Of a DNA stretch of 34,461 nucleotides, positions 15,954 to 24,106 are shown piece by piece; the stretch's first letter is position 1; every line of letters starts with the position of its first letter. Origin of the DNA: Bacteroidales bacterium. Its GTDB lineage: Bacteria > Bacteroidota > Bacteroidia > Bacteroidales > Paludibacteraceae. Where the stretch lies: NCBI GenBank assembly GCA_022777485.1, contig JALFGC010000056.1, positions 1-34,461 of the forward strand, in the 5' to 3' direction. The notes under the pieces were generated by a model. It had not been told where the DNA came from. It saw only the letters and a program-made list of their open reading frames with translations, and searched no databases. The translations under genes and the position numbers were made by a program.

Positions 15954-16978
15954 GACCGTTCAAAGATATTGATTCGTGTGAGCGATTTGTTCTTGCGGTT
16001 GAAGATGAAGAAGTCAATGATAAGTACCAGCAATGCCAATAGGGCAAAGGTCTGGAACTGCTCGTTGTAGTCGGTGAAGACTTGTGTCTCCAACTCCGCT
16101 GTCGCGAGGGTGTCTAATTCTTTCTCAAGGGTGCGCATGGCGGTGTTGGTGTTGTCGCAACGGACATAGATACCATTGCCTGCCTGCGCTATCTCGCGGC
16201 ACATGTCTTCGTTCAGGCGCGACACCACTACAGTACCCTGCCGGTCTTTGCGAAAGTCGTTGGTGCCCGGGATGGGAATAGGTGCTCCTTCGGGTTTGCC
16301 GATACCAATCACTATCACCTTGATACCCATCTCTTTGGCGCGTGTTGCCACTGCCACAGCGTCGTCTTCGTGGTTCTCGCCGTCGGTGATGAGCACTATT
16401 GCCCGTCCGGCATCTGTCTCCTCGCTGCCGAAGGCGCGGATAGAGGTAGAGAGTGCATCGCCGATAGCCGTGCCTTGGGTCTTTATAAGGCTCGGGTCAA
16501 TGTTCGAGAGGAACATCTTAGCCGAGACATAGTCGCAAGTGATAGGCAGTTGGGTGAAGGCTTCGCCGGCAAACACTACTAAACCGACCTTGTCGTCCAC
16601 CATCCGGTCTATCATCTTGCTCAGCATCTGCTTAGCTCTGTCGAGGCGGTTCGGCACCACATCCTCCGCCAGCATGGAGTTGGATATGTCGAGGGCAATT
16701 ATTGCCTCAATACCTTGTCGTTTATGTGTCTCCTCGCGTTGCCCGTACTGCGGCCGCGCCACAGCGATACACAGCAACACATACGCCAGCATAAGCAGGC
16801 TGAACTTCACAGTGGGGCGTACTCGCGACGCATTGGGCATCAGTGCCTCCACCAACGCAGGGTCGCCAAACGCCTCCAACTGACGACGCTTGCGGCGCGT
16901 GTAAAGGACATACGCTATCACCATCACCGGCACGAATGCCAGCAACCATAGCATATCTATATTGGCAAAACGAAACAT
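15950..16978 (-). CDS. batB: BatB: von Willebrand factor A membrane protein
   Basis: A 342-residue inner-membrane VWA protein. Two N-terminal transmembrane helices (about 8-26 and 56-74) and one at the C-terminus (about 310-328) flank a VWA domain whose metal-ion-dependent adhesion site is intact: ALDISNS (Asp97, Ser99, Ser101), the threonine in FAGEAFTQLP, and LITDGENHED. BatA and BatB are paralogues and probably assemble with BatC, BatD and BatE at the membrane under control of the MoxR ATPase. The gap from batA is about 200 nt and is mostly filled by a hairpin repeat. Confidence 0.94.
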   Translation of the reverse strand: MFRFANIDMLWLLAFVPVMVIAYVLYTRRKRRQLEAFGDPALVEALMPNASRVRPTVKFSLLMLAYVLLCIAVARPQYGQREETHKRQGIEAIIALDISNSMLAEDVVPNRLDRAKQMLSKMIDRMVDDKVGLVVFAGEAFTQLPITCDYVSAKMFLSNIDPSLIKTQGTAIGDALSTSIRAFGSEETDAGRAIVLITDGENHEDDAVAVATRAKEMGIKVIVIGIGKPEGAPIPIPGTNDFRKDRQGTVVVSRLNEDMCREIAQAGNGIYVRCDNTNTAMRTLEKELDTLATAELETQVFTDYNEQFQTFALLALLVLIIDFFIFNRKNKSLTRINIFERS

Positions 16979-17027
16979 ATATTATTGGACTATTTGACTA
17001 TTTATCTATTTGACCATTTGACTTTTA

Positions 17028-17176
17028 GACCGCTTCGCTGAATGACCGTTGCATTGTCCGACCGCTCCGCTGAACGACTTAATTACTATTCGATTGTATA
17101 ACTGTCTGACAGTGAACGAAGTGAACGGTCTTTTGTCTTTCAGTCGTAAGACGATCTCTCAGCGCGTAGCGCGGTC
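17028..17176. repeat. Stop-proximal hairpin repeat after batA
   Basis: A copy of the interspersed palindrome: GACCGCTTCGCTG at 17028-17040 on one side, and AGTGAACGAAGTGAACGGTC plus GCGCGTAGCGCGGTC on the other. It fills the gap between batA and batB and stops two bases short of the batA stop codon (17179-17181). The arms pair imperfectly, and no T-run follows in the direction of transcription. Confidence 0.85.
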
Positions 17177-17178
17177 GG

Positions 17179-18165
17179 TTAGTTGCTTATTGTCCGCAGG
17201 ACGAAGTAGCGTAGCAGGATTTCTGCCAACAAACAAAGGAGTGCAGCCACAAGGAAAGGTGCAAAGGTGTCGGTATGCTTGGCATACTCGCGTACCCGCA
17301 GTTTGGTCTTTTCCAATTGGTCTATCTGCTCGTAAATCTGCTTCAGACTGTTGTTGTCCGTTGCGCGGAAGTACTGCCCGCCGGTGGTAGTAGCGATGTT
17401 CTGGAGCGTATTCTCATCGAACTCGCTGTCCATCATCATATATTGTACGCCCACGGGTGTCTGCACGGGTACGCGCGCCTGCCCGTGCGAGCCCACGCCT
17501 ACGGCGTACACGCGGATGCCGAAGGTCTTGGCTATCTCCGCTGCCGTCATTGGGTCGATATCGCCGCGGTTGTTTGAACCGTCGGTGAGCAGGATGACTA
17601 CTTTCGACTTCGTGGGCGAGTCCTTCATGCGATTGACAGCATTTGCCAAACCTAATCCGATGGCGGTGCCGTCCTCTATCATGCCGAACTTCACCGATTT
17701 GAAGAGATTAACCAACACTGCGTGGTCGGTCGTGAGCGGGCATTGTGTGAAACTCTCGCCGGCAAAGACGACCAATCCAATCTGATCGTTGGGACGCGCG
17801 ATGACAAAGTCTGACGCTACCTGCTTGGCGGCTTCCAATCGGTTGGGCTTCAGGTCTTCTGCCTGCATGGTACCCGAGATGTCGAGTGCCATCATGATGT
17901 CGATACCCTCGGTGGACTCCGACGACCAGCGGTTGGTCAGTTGCGGCCGCGCCAGCGCAATGGAGAGCAGCGTGATAGCCGCTACACGCAGCACAAACGG
18001 CACATGCAGCAAGTACACTCGCCATGAACGCATACTCTTTTTCAGCGTAGTGGCAGACGACATCTGCACACTGGCATCCGCCTTGTGCAACTCATAGACA
18101 TACCATCCCACGACGGGTATCAGGAACAGTAGCAGAAACAAATATCCGGGACTTGCGAATGACAT
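17179..18165 (-). CDS. batA: BatA: von Willebrand factor A membrane protein
   Basis: A 328-residue paralogue of BatB. N-terminal helices (about 7-23 and 55-73) and a C-terminal helix (about 303-322) frame a VWA domain with an intact metal site DISGT (Asp95, Ser97, Thr99), FAGESFTQCPLTTDH and LLTDGSNNRGD. It acts in the inner membrane with the other Bat proteins. The start follows directly on the 7-bp repeat array that fills the gap from the upstream membrane-protein gene. Confidence 0.94.
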   Translation of the reverse strand: MSFASPGYLFLLLFLIPVVGWYVYELHKADASVQMSSATTLKKSMRSWRVYLLHVPFVLRVAAITLLSIALARPQLTNRWSSESTEGIDIMMALDISGTMQAEDLKPNRLEAAKQVASDFVIARPNDQIGLVVFAGESFTQCPLTTDHAVLVNLFKSVKFGMIEDGTAIGLGLANAVNRMKDSPTKSKVVILLTDGSNNRGDIDPMTAAEIAKTFGIRVYAVGVGSHGQARVPVQTPVGVQYMMMDSEFDENTLQNIATTTGGQYFRATDNNSLKQIYEQIDQLEKTKLRVREYAKHTDTFAPFLVAALLCLLAEILLRYFVLRTISN

Positions 18166-18170
18166 TGTTT

Positions 18171-18219
18171 GTGGTTAGTGATTAGTGGTCAGTGGTTAGT
18201 GGTTAGTGATTAGTGGCTC
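18171..18219. repeat. Seven 7-bp units spanning the stop codon upstream of batA
   Basis: Heptamers with consensus GTGGTTA run from 18171 to 18219 (the units at 18178 and 18206 read GTGATTA). The sixth unit contains the stop codon (18210-18212) of the upstream gene, and the seventh encodes its last residues Ser-His. The array is nearly the whole 44-nt gap to batA. Confidence 0.9.
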
Positions 18220-19136
18220 TTTTCCAGCGTGAACATATCTTCCTCTTCTTTCTGTTCGCCTTCGGTGGGGGCAGCGGTGGTCTCGTGTACGAAATCGTAG
18301 GCAGTCAGCAGCGCGCTCTCGTTCTCATCGGGGGTAGTGTGCCATTTGGCGAATTTCACCAAGTCAGCGAGCGAGAGCATCTTTCGGAGTCGCTCAAACA
18401 GTTCTTTTTGCTCTCCCATCAGCGGCTTGAGTTCTCGCAGCGTCTCGTCGCTGGTCTTTTCGGTGCTCTTTACCTCATAGCGGCGACCGATATATTCACG
18501 GATGACATCCGTCAACTCGGTATGGTACTCCTTTACTTTGCCTTCCTGCCAAATCTTCTCCGCTTTTATTTTATCGAGTTTCTCCAATGCCACTTCCTCG
18601 GCAGGGCGTTTCTCTACCTCCGCCAACTGCAACTCACCGCCTTTCTTGCGGTGCATTGCCCATTTGATAAAGTACCATGCCCCGATGCCAAGCAGGATAC
18701 AGCCTATTGCGAGCAGTACCCATCGTATGATTCCCCACCACCATATCGGCGCACGCTGCAAGGGCTTGATGTCGGTGATGGCAAGCGTGGTGTCTATCTC
18801 GAAGGGCTGTACCACATTCAGCGACATGCCGTCGGACCACAGCGTGTCTTCTCCGCTCACGAAAGGTTGTGGCGGAATGAAGAAAAGCGAGTCGCTGAAC
18901 GATGTCAGCGTCAGAGTTTGATTGAGTTGCACTCTTCCGTCTTGTAGCACCGTGGTATCCACGCCTGTGCGCTCTACTATCTCGATGCCGTCGATAAGCG
19001 TCTCTCCGTAGCGAGGCAATGCTACTTGCTCCGTCGACTCTATCGTCGTACGCAGGTGCATGTCTGTCTGGTCGCCGATGTAGATTGCCGTAGAATCGAT
19101 GGCAGCAGAAACGATTATTGCTAATAAAAGATTCAT
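18210..19136 (-). CDS. Bat-operon membrane protein of unknown function
   Basis: A 308-residue protein between the DUF58 gene and batA, the position of an uncharacterised membrane protein in Bacteroidetes moxR/bat operons. A short N-terminal signal or anchor (1 to about 12) is followed by a beta-rich periplasmic part (about 15-125), a transmembrane helix (about 136-158), and a charged cytoplasmic helical domain (about 165-285; EYHTELTDVIREYIGRRYEV, a pattern seen in DUF4381-like proteins). Its C-terminal codons and stop lie in a 7-bp repeat array. No enzyme motif is seen. A role as a scaffold for the VWA proteins is inference from position. Confidence 0.75.
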   Translation of the reverse strand: MNLLLAIIVSAAIDSTAIYIGDQTDMHLRTTIESTEQVALPRYGETLIDGIEIVERTGVDTTVLQDGRVQLNQTLTLTSFSDSLFFIPPQPFVSGEDTLWSDGMSLNVVQPFEIDTTLAITDIKPLQRAPIWWWGIIRWVLLAIGCILLGIGAWYFIKWAMHRKKGGELQLAEVEKRPAEEVALEKLDKIKAEKIWQEGKVKEYHTELTDVIREYIGRRYEVKSTEKTSDETLRELKPLMGEQKELFERLRKMLSLADLVKFAKWHTTPDENESALLTAYDFVHETTAAPTEGEQKEEEDMFTLEKSH

Positions 19137-19158
19137 ATCAGATTGTATTTGACTTATT

Positions 19159-19284
19159 GACCGCCTTCGGCTGTCCGACCGCTTCGTTGTCCGACTTAAT
19201 TACTATCCGATTGTATATCCGTCTTTCAGCGAACGAAGTGAGCGGTCATTTGTCTTTCAGCGCGTCAGCGCGGTCTTTCAGTCG
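19159..19284. repeat. Stop-proximal hairpin repeat after the DUF58 gene
   Basis: A second copy of the palindromic family: GACCGCCTTCGGCTGTCCGA at 19159 on one side, AGCGAACGAAGTGAGCGGTC and GCGCGTCAGCGCGGTC on the other. It abuts the stop codon of the DUF58 gene at 19285. Confidence 0.87.
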
Positions 19285-20172
19285 TTATCTAAACAGTCTC
19301 ATCAGTGCTTTCACATAGTCTTCATCAGTGCGGATGGAGATACTGTTGACTCCTGTGCGGATGAAGAGGTTCTCGAGCAGACTCTGTTGGCGTTGCCATG
19401 CGCGGGCGTAGTCGTTGCGTACTTGCTCCATCGCGGTATCTACCCAAAGGCGCTCGCCTGTCTCGGCATCCTTCACCTTCAGCAACCCCACATCGGGCAT
19501 CTCTGCATCTCGGCGGTCGTAAATCTGCACCACATTCAAGTCGTGCTTGTGTGCGGCTATCGCGACGGGCAGCATCCCAATCCGTAGGCTATCTGTCTCT
19601 CGTGTAAAGGTCTCGTCCATGCAATCGGAGATGAGGAAGGCGGTGCAGCGGCGTTTCTGCGCATTGGCGAAATACTGTAGCGCGCCGTTGATGTCCGTGC
19701 CTGCGGATTCAGGCTCAAACGAAAGCAACTCGCGGATGATATGGAGCACATGTGACTTCCCTTTCTTGGCGGGGATGTACTTCTCTATGTGGTCGGAGAA
19801 GAAGATGACGCCCACCTTGTCGTTGTTGGCAATGGTAGAGAACGCCAGTGTGGCAGCCACCTCTGCCATCCTGTCGCGTTTGGTTTCGCTCAGGGTACCG
19901 AAGTTTCTACTGCCGGACACATCCACCAAGAGCATTACCGTCATCTCGCGCTCTTCCTCGAACACCTTGATATACGGCTTGTTCAGGCGCGCGGTAACAT
20001 TCCAATCAATAGACCGCACATCGTCCCCGGGCTGGTACTCGCGCACTTCTGAGAACGCCATACCGCGCCCCTTGAACTGCGAGTGGTACTCGCCCGCGAA
20101 GATGTTTCGGCTCAGCCCCCGCGCCTTAATCTCTATCTTCCGTACCCTATTTAGTAACTCCTCTTGGGTCAT
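19285..20172 (-). CDS. DUF58 protein of the MoxR/Bat system
   Basis: A 295-residue protein with the DUF58 signature GRGMAFSEVREYQPGDDVRS followed by IDWNVTARLNKPYIKVFEEE (about 36-75). A VWA-like metal site DVSGS (Asp84, Ser86, Ser88) comes next. No transmembrane helix is evident, unlike many DUF58 proteins, so it may be a soluble or peripheral partner. It lies directly after moxR, the conserved order. In MoxR systems the ATPase is thought to remodel or activate VWA/DUF58 partners. Confidence 0.93.
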   Translation of the reverse strand: MTQEELLNRVRKIEIKARGLSRNIFAGEYHSQFKGRGMAFSEVREYQPGDDVRSIDWNVTARLNKPYIKVFEEEREMTVMLLVDVSGSRNFGTLSETKRDRMAEVAATLAFSTIANNDKVGVIFFSDHIEKYIPAKKGKSHVLHIIRELLSFEPESAGTDINGALQYFANAQKRRCTAFLISDCMDETFTRETDSLRIGMLPVAIAAHKHDLNVVQIYDRRDAEMPDVGLLKVKDAETGERLWVDTAMEQVRNDYARAWQRQQSLLENLFIRTGVNSISIRTDEDYVKALMRLFR

Positions 20173-20192
20173 AACACTTTGTTTGATTTTTT

Positions 20193-20341
20193 GACCGCTT
20201 CGCTGTCCGACCGTTTCACTGTATGACCGCTTCGCTGTCCGACTTATTCGCCATCTGCCACCATATCAGTCTTTCAGCGAACGTAGTGAGCGGTCTTTTG
20301 TCTTTCAGCGCGAAGCGCGGTCTTTCAGTCGTAAGACGGTC
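20193..20341. repeat. Stop-proximal hairpin repeat after moxR
   Basis: A third copy in the operon: two GACCGCTTCGCTGTCCGA arms (20193 and 20224) separated by a degenerate unit, then CAGCGAACGTAGTGAGCGGTC and GCGCGAAGCGCGGTC. It ends four bases from the moxR stop codon (20346-20348). Confidence 0.88.
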
Positions 20342-20345
20342 TCCT

Positions 20346-21341
20346 TTACGGCACTTGGACTGCGTTCAGCACTTCGGTTATCACATCTTCTGTGGTCATG
20401 TTGTTTGCCTCTGCCTCGTAGGTCAAGCCGATACGGTGGCGGAGCACATCGTAGCATACTGCGCGCACATCCTCCGGGATGACATAGCCGCGACGGTGGA
20501 TGAAGGCGTAGGCACGCGCTGCACGCGCTAAGTTGATGCTGGCACGGGGCGAGCCACCGAACTGTATCATCGGTTTCAGGTTCTTCAATCCATAGTCCTC
20601 GGGCGTACGCGTAGCGAACACTATATCAACGATATAGCGCTCAATCTTCTCGTCCAAATATACCTCGTTGACTATCTCGCGGGCCTTCTTGATATCGTCA
20701 GTAGAGAGGATGGGCAGCACGCGTGCTTTCTTCCCGCCGATGTTCTGCCGGATGATCTGTTGCTCCTCCTCTTTCTTCGGGTAGCCGATAACCACCTTGA
20801 GCATGAAACGGTCGGTCTGCGCTTCGGGCAGGGGGTAAGTACCCTCTTGCTCTATGGGGTTCTGCGTAGCGAGTACGAGGAAGGGGTCTCCCAGCGGGAA
20901 GGTCTCATCGCCGATGGTGATTTGCCGCTCCTGCATGGCTTCGAGCAACGCCGACTGCACCTTCGCGGGTGCACGGTTAATCTCATCTGCGAGCACGAAG
21001 TTCGCGAAGATGGGGCCTTTCTTGATGTGAAACTCCTCGGTCTTCTGCGAGTAAATCTGCGTACCTACCACATCGGCAGGCAGCAGGTCGGGCGTGAACT
21101 GAATACGGGAGAAGTCCGCCTTGATAAGGTCTGCTAATGTCTTGATAGCCAAGGTTTTTGCGAGTCCGGGCACGCCTTCGAGGAGGATATGTCCGTCGCT
21201 GAGCAGTCCTATCAACAGGCTCTCTACGAGGTGTTTCTGCCCCACAATCACTTGGTTCATACCCATCGTCAGTGCCTCTACAAACGAACTCTCGCGCTCA
21301 ATACGCTCCTGCAGCGCACGAATATCTACTGTTGTTTCCAT
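20346..21341 (-). CDS. moxR: MoxR-family AAA+ ATPase
   Basis: A 331-residue cytoplasmic AAA+ ATPase. Walker A is GVPGLAKT (56-63), Walker B FVLADE (115-120), with the MoxR signature RIQFTPDLLPADVVG and sensor 1 VLATQNPIEQEGTYPLPEAQ. It is the first gene of the bat operon and probably energises assembly or activation of the downstream VWA proteins. No strong TAnnTTTG promoter is visible upstream; the best minus-strand candidate, around 21408-21417, has a wrong internal spacing. Confidence 0.95.
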   Translation of the reverse strand: METTVDIRALQERIERESSFVEALTMGMNQVIVGQKHLVESLLIGLLSDGHILLEGVPGLAKTLAIKTLADLIKADFSRIQFTPDLLPADVVGTQIYSQKTEEFHIKKGPIFANFVLADEINRAPAKVQSALLEAMQERQITIGDETFPLGDPFLVLATQNPIEQEGTYPLPEAQTDRFMLKVVIGYPKKEEEQQIIRQNIGGKKARVLPILSTDDIKKAREIVNEVYLDEKIERYIVDIVFATRTPEDYGLKNLKPMIQFGGSPRASINLARAARAYAFIHRRGYVIPEDVRAVCYDVLRHRIGLTYEAEANNMTTEDVITEVLNAVQVP

Positions 21342-21580
21342 TGATATTATTGTATTTATGATGTTCGTGATGATTATCCACTATTCCGTCCTATACAAAC
21401 TTTGTGCCAAAGTGGTAGTTTCGTTATAATTTTTATCGAAACAATCTGTTCTTTGCATAAAATCAGTTTGGTACACCGTTTTGCCTGCTTTTGTGGTGGT
21501 TTTTCGATAGGTGAATCTCGGCGAAATCTTAATAATCGTACCTTTTTGAGTCTGCAGAAAGTCTCGTAATGGTCTCGCTT

Positions 21581-21624
21581 ATGTTACGATAATGTTACGG
21601 TAATGTTCCGATAATGTTCCGATA
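21581..21624. repeat. 11-bp tandem array in the moxR-murC gap
   Basis: Four clear undecamers read ATGTTACGATA, ATGTTACGGTA, ATGTTCCGATA, ATGTTCCGATA. In the same 11-bp phase, more degenerate units seem to continue on both sides (about 21562-21649), each with a T-rich pentamer near CG. This resembles helically phased direct binding sites more than neutral repeat DNA. Confidence 0.85.
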
Positions 21625-21730
21625 CGGTCTTTGCGCGGTCTCGGGGAAGGGTATCTTAATAATAGTACATTTTTGGATAGTGGGCGGGCGGGGCAAAAAC
21701 AGGCGTCAGTACAAAAAATTAGAGAAACCC

Positions 21731-21761
21731 TTGTGTATTCCAAAAAAAAGCAGTATCTTTG
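21731..21761 (+). promoter_or_regulatory. murC promoter
   Basis: TTG (21731-21733), 20 nt, then TATCTTTG (21754-21761), followed by a leader of about 70 nt to the start codon at 21837. It is likely to drive murC and the division genes behind it. Confidence 0.82.
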
Positions 21762-21836
21762 CAGGCTGAAAGTAGAAGGGCAAAGCCAAACAAAACCTAT
21801 TATTCTTGTTGACCAATAGACTTATTATCAATATAT

Positions 21837-23234
21837 ATGATTGATTACAAAGATATCCAATCTCTTTACTTCTTAGGTATCGGCGGCATCGGCATGAGTG
21901 CTTTGGCGCGTTATTTCAAGGCTCAGGGGTTCTTGGTTATGGGGTATGACCGGACGGTTTCGCCGCTGACGAAGGAGTTGGAGAAAGAGGGCATAGAGGT
22001 GCACTACACGGACCTTGTGGAGCATGTGCAGCGTGTGGAGTTGACACCGAAGCATACGCTGGTGGTGCGCACTCCTGCGGTGCACGATGACTGCGCGATA
22101 TATCAATATATGCTGCATGGCGGTTTTTCGATACAGAAGCGTGCGGAGGTGCTGGGGATGGTAACGAAGCAGATGCGTGCTTTGTGCGTAGCGGGCACCC
22201 ACGGTAAGACGACGACTTCGACCATGCTGGCGCATATCATGTACCAGTCGGAGATAGGCGCGAACGCGTTTTTGGGCGGAATAAGCAACAACTACAACTC
22301 GAATGTGCTAATGCAGAAAGACACGAGTTATGTGGTGGTGGAGGCGGATGAGTACGACCGTTCGTTCCTGCAACTGACGCCCTATATGGCGATAGTTACC
22401 TCTGCTGACCCCGACCACCTTGACATATACGGCACGGAGGAGGCGTATCTTGCTGCATTTCAGGAGTTTACATCGTTGGTGAAGAGTACTCTGATTGTGA
22501 AAAAAGGCCTTGCGTTGCAGCCGAAGACGAAGAAAGGGGTGAAGGTGTATTCGTACAGCGCGACGGAGGAGGCGGACTTCTATGCCGACAACATCCGCGT
22601 GGCGGACGGGCATATCCGTTTTGACTTCCATACGCCGACAGAGACGATAGTGGATATGAACTTAGGCGTGCCCGTGTGGGTGAACATTGAGAACGCAGTG
22701 GCAGCGATGGCAGCGGCGTGGTTGAACGGGGTGCGCGTGGACGAACTGCGGCACGGAATAGACTCATTTAGTGGGGTTTATAGGCGTTTTAATATCCATT
22801 TGAACACGCCCGAGGTGGCATATGTGGACGACTATGCGCACCACCCTGAGGAGATTCGCAGCGCGATAGATTCGATACGCCGTTTGTTCCCTGACCGGCA
22901 TTTGATAGGTGTGTTTCAGCCTCACCTTTATTCGCGCACGCGAGACTTTGCGGAGCAGTTTGCGGAGGTGCTCTCGACGCTGGATGAGGTGGTGTTGCTG
23001 CCGATTTATCCTGCGCGTGAGGAGCCTATTCCAGGGGTGTCTTCCTGCATGTTGCTGGAGCGGCTCACCTGCCCGGAGCGGTGGTTAGTTACCAAGGACG
23101 AGTTGGCGGATTTCGTGCGGCAGAAGGCGCAGGAGCAGAAGCCCGCGGTAGTTATCACGCTTGGTGCGGGGGATATAGATAGGCTGGTGGAGCCGATAGC
23201 GGAGGCGTTGCAGGATGAAGGACCGCTGCGCTGA
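21837..23234 (+). CDS. murC: UDP-N-acetylmuramate--L-alanine ligase
   Basis: A 465-residue Mur ligase that adds L-alanine to UDP-MurNAc, the first amino-acid step of peptidoglycan synthesis. Visible are the Rossmann start FLGIGGIGMSALARYF (12-27), the ATP loop AGTHGKTTTS (about 121-130), EADEYDRSFL and the C-terminal-domain motif YVDDYAHHPEEI. It is the first gene here of the distal dcw cluster (murC, ftsQ, ftsA, ftsZ). The last codons (Gly-Pro-Leu-Arg) and the TGA stop fall inside a copy of the GACCGCTTCGCTG repeat family, so the natural C-terminus may have been replaced by repeat sequence. Confidence 0.97.
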   Translation: MIDYKDIQSLYFLGIGGIGMSALARYFKAQGFLVMGYDRTVSPLTKELEKEGIEVHYTDLVEHVQRVELTPKHTLVVRTPAVHDDCAIYQYMLHGGFSIQKRAEVLGMVTKQMRALCVAGTHGKTTTSTMLAHIMYQSEIGANAFLGGISNNYNSNVLMQKDTSYVVVEADEYDRSFLQLTPYMAIVTSADPDHLDIYGTEEAYLAAFQEFTSLVKSTLIVKKGLALQPKTKKGVKVYSYSATEEADFYADNIRVADGHIRFDFHTPTETIVDMNLGVPVWVNIENAVAAMAAAWLNGVRVDELRHGIDSFSGVYRRFNIHLNTPEVAYVDDYAHHPEEIRSAIDSIRRLFPDRHLIGVFQPHLYSRTRDFAEQFAEVLSTLDEVVLLPIYPAREEPIPGVSSCMLLERLTCPERWLVTKDELADFVRQKAQEQKPAVVITLGAGDIDRLVEPIAEALQDEGPLR

Positions 23235-23275
23235 AAGACCGCTTTGCTGTCCGACCGCTTCGCTGAAAGACTGAG
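23221..23275. repeat. Hairpin-family repeat supplying the murC stop codon
   Basis: Three GACCGC-type units (GACCGCTGCGCTGAAA, GACCGCTTTGCTGTCC, GACCGCTTCGCTGAAA) start inside murC. The first contains its stop codon TGA. Only one arm type is present, so it is a partial copy. Confidence 0.82.
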
Positions 23276-23306
23276 TTACCTCGGTTATACAAAACTAATG
23301 AATAAT

Positions 23307-23341
23307 CTCCCTCCCTTGTGGGGAGGGTTGGGGTGGGTCCT
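23307..23341. repeat. CTCCCTCCC/GGGAGGG palindrome abutting the ftsQ start
   Basis: The arms CTCCCTCCC and GGGGAGGG form a small hairpin, followed by TTGGGGTGGGTCCT, which ends one base before or at the ATG of ftsQ (23342). A nearly identical 36-bp copy lies inside the DHH gene at 33563-33598. Confidence 0.87.
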
Positions 23342-24073
23342 ATGAATTTGAAATCTGTCATACTGAAATCGCTTGTAGTGGTAGGACTGTTCGCCCTGCT
23401 GGTGGTAGCAGTGGGGATGAGCAGGAGCAAGGAGCGGGAGGAAAAGTGCAAGGAGTTGGTGTGCAAAATAGCCGATGAGGACGAGCGTTCGTATGTGAGC
23501 GAGCAGGAGTTATTTACGCTACTGAAGCAACATAACGCCTACCCAGTGGGTGAGTATCTTCACCGTATCAACCTGCAACATATGGAGAATATCATCCGTC
23601 AGCACCCGATGGTGCGCACAGCGGAATGCTACACCGCGGAGGACGGCACGGCGCGTATCCGAATCACGCAGCGCGTGCCACTGCTGAAGGTGGTTACTGC
23701 GGATGAGGCGTACTATGTGGACACCGACCGCCGCAAAATGCCGATACGGGCAAGCGTGCACGACACCGTGCCCGTCGCGACAGGGCGAGTGGGCTTTGAG
23801 ATGGCTTCGACGGTCCTTGCGGACTTCGCGGAGTGGGTGCAGGAGGAAGACTATTGGCGGCAGCGTGTTAGGGCGATAGATGTGCGCTCGCCTAAGCAAG
23901 TGAGTATCAAGCAGAAAGGAAAACATGAAGACCTGGTGATAGGCGACCTTGCAGGGTATGAGGAGAAAATGGAGAAAGCCGAGGTTTTCTATCAACGCAC
24001 GGCAAGCATGGAGAAGCCCCGTTATCGCACCCTTGACCTTCGGTATCGGGGGCAGGTGGTGGCGGGAAAATAA
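23342..24073 (+). CDS. ftsQ: Cell division protein FtsQ
   Basis: A 243-residue bitopic membrane protein with a short cytoplasmic N-terminus, one transmembrane helix (about 8-26), and a periplasmic part beginning with a POTRA-like region (about 45-110; VSEQELFTLLKQHNAYPVGE, INLQHMENIIRQHPMVRTAE). FtsQ links the early cytoplasmic and late periplasmic divisome proteins. The family diverges strongly, so identity rests on size, topology and position between murC and ftsA. The start is the ATG at 23342; an upstream GTG (23318) would only add residues coded by the palindromic repeat. Confidence 0.9.
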   Translation: MNLKSVILKSLVVVGLFALLVVAVGMSRSKEREEKCKELVCKIADEDERSYVSEQELFTLLKQHNAYPVGEYLHRINLQHMENIIRQHPMVRTAECYTAEDGTARIRITQRVPLLKVVTADEAYYVDTDRRKMPIRASVHDTVPVATGRVGFEMASTVLADFAEWVQEEDYWRQRVRAIDVRSPKQVSIKQKGKHEDLVIGDLAGYEEKMEKAEVFYQRTASMEKPRYRTLDLRYRGQVVAGK

Positions 24074-24106
24074 GGAACCAAGAACCAGGAGCCAAGAATA
24101 AAGACT

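Larger units (their letters stand above)
21342..21836. other. moxR-murC divergent intergenic region
   Basis: This 495-bp gap contains no convincing gene. From left to right it holds the moxR upstream region, a promoter-like direct repeat (21526-21549 and 21653-21676, ATCTTAATAAT followed by GTACCTTTTT or GTACATTTTT) that brackets an 11-bp tandem array (core 21581-21624), and the murC promoter (21731-21761). The layout suggests a regulatory region, but the binding protein is unknown. Confidence 0.6.
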
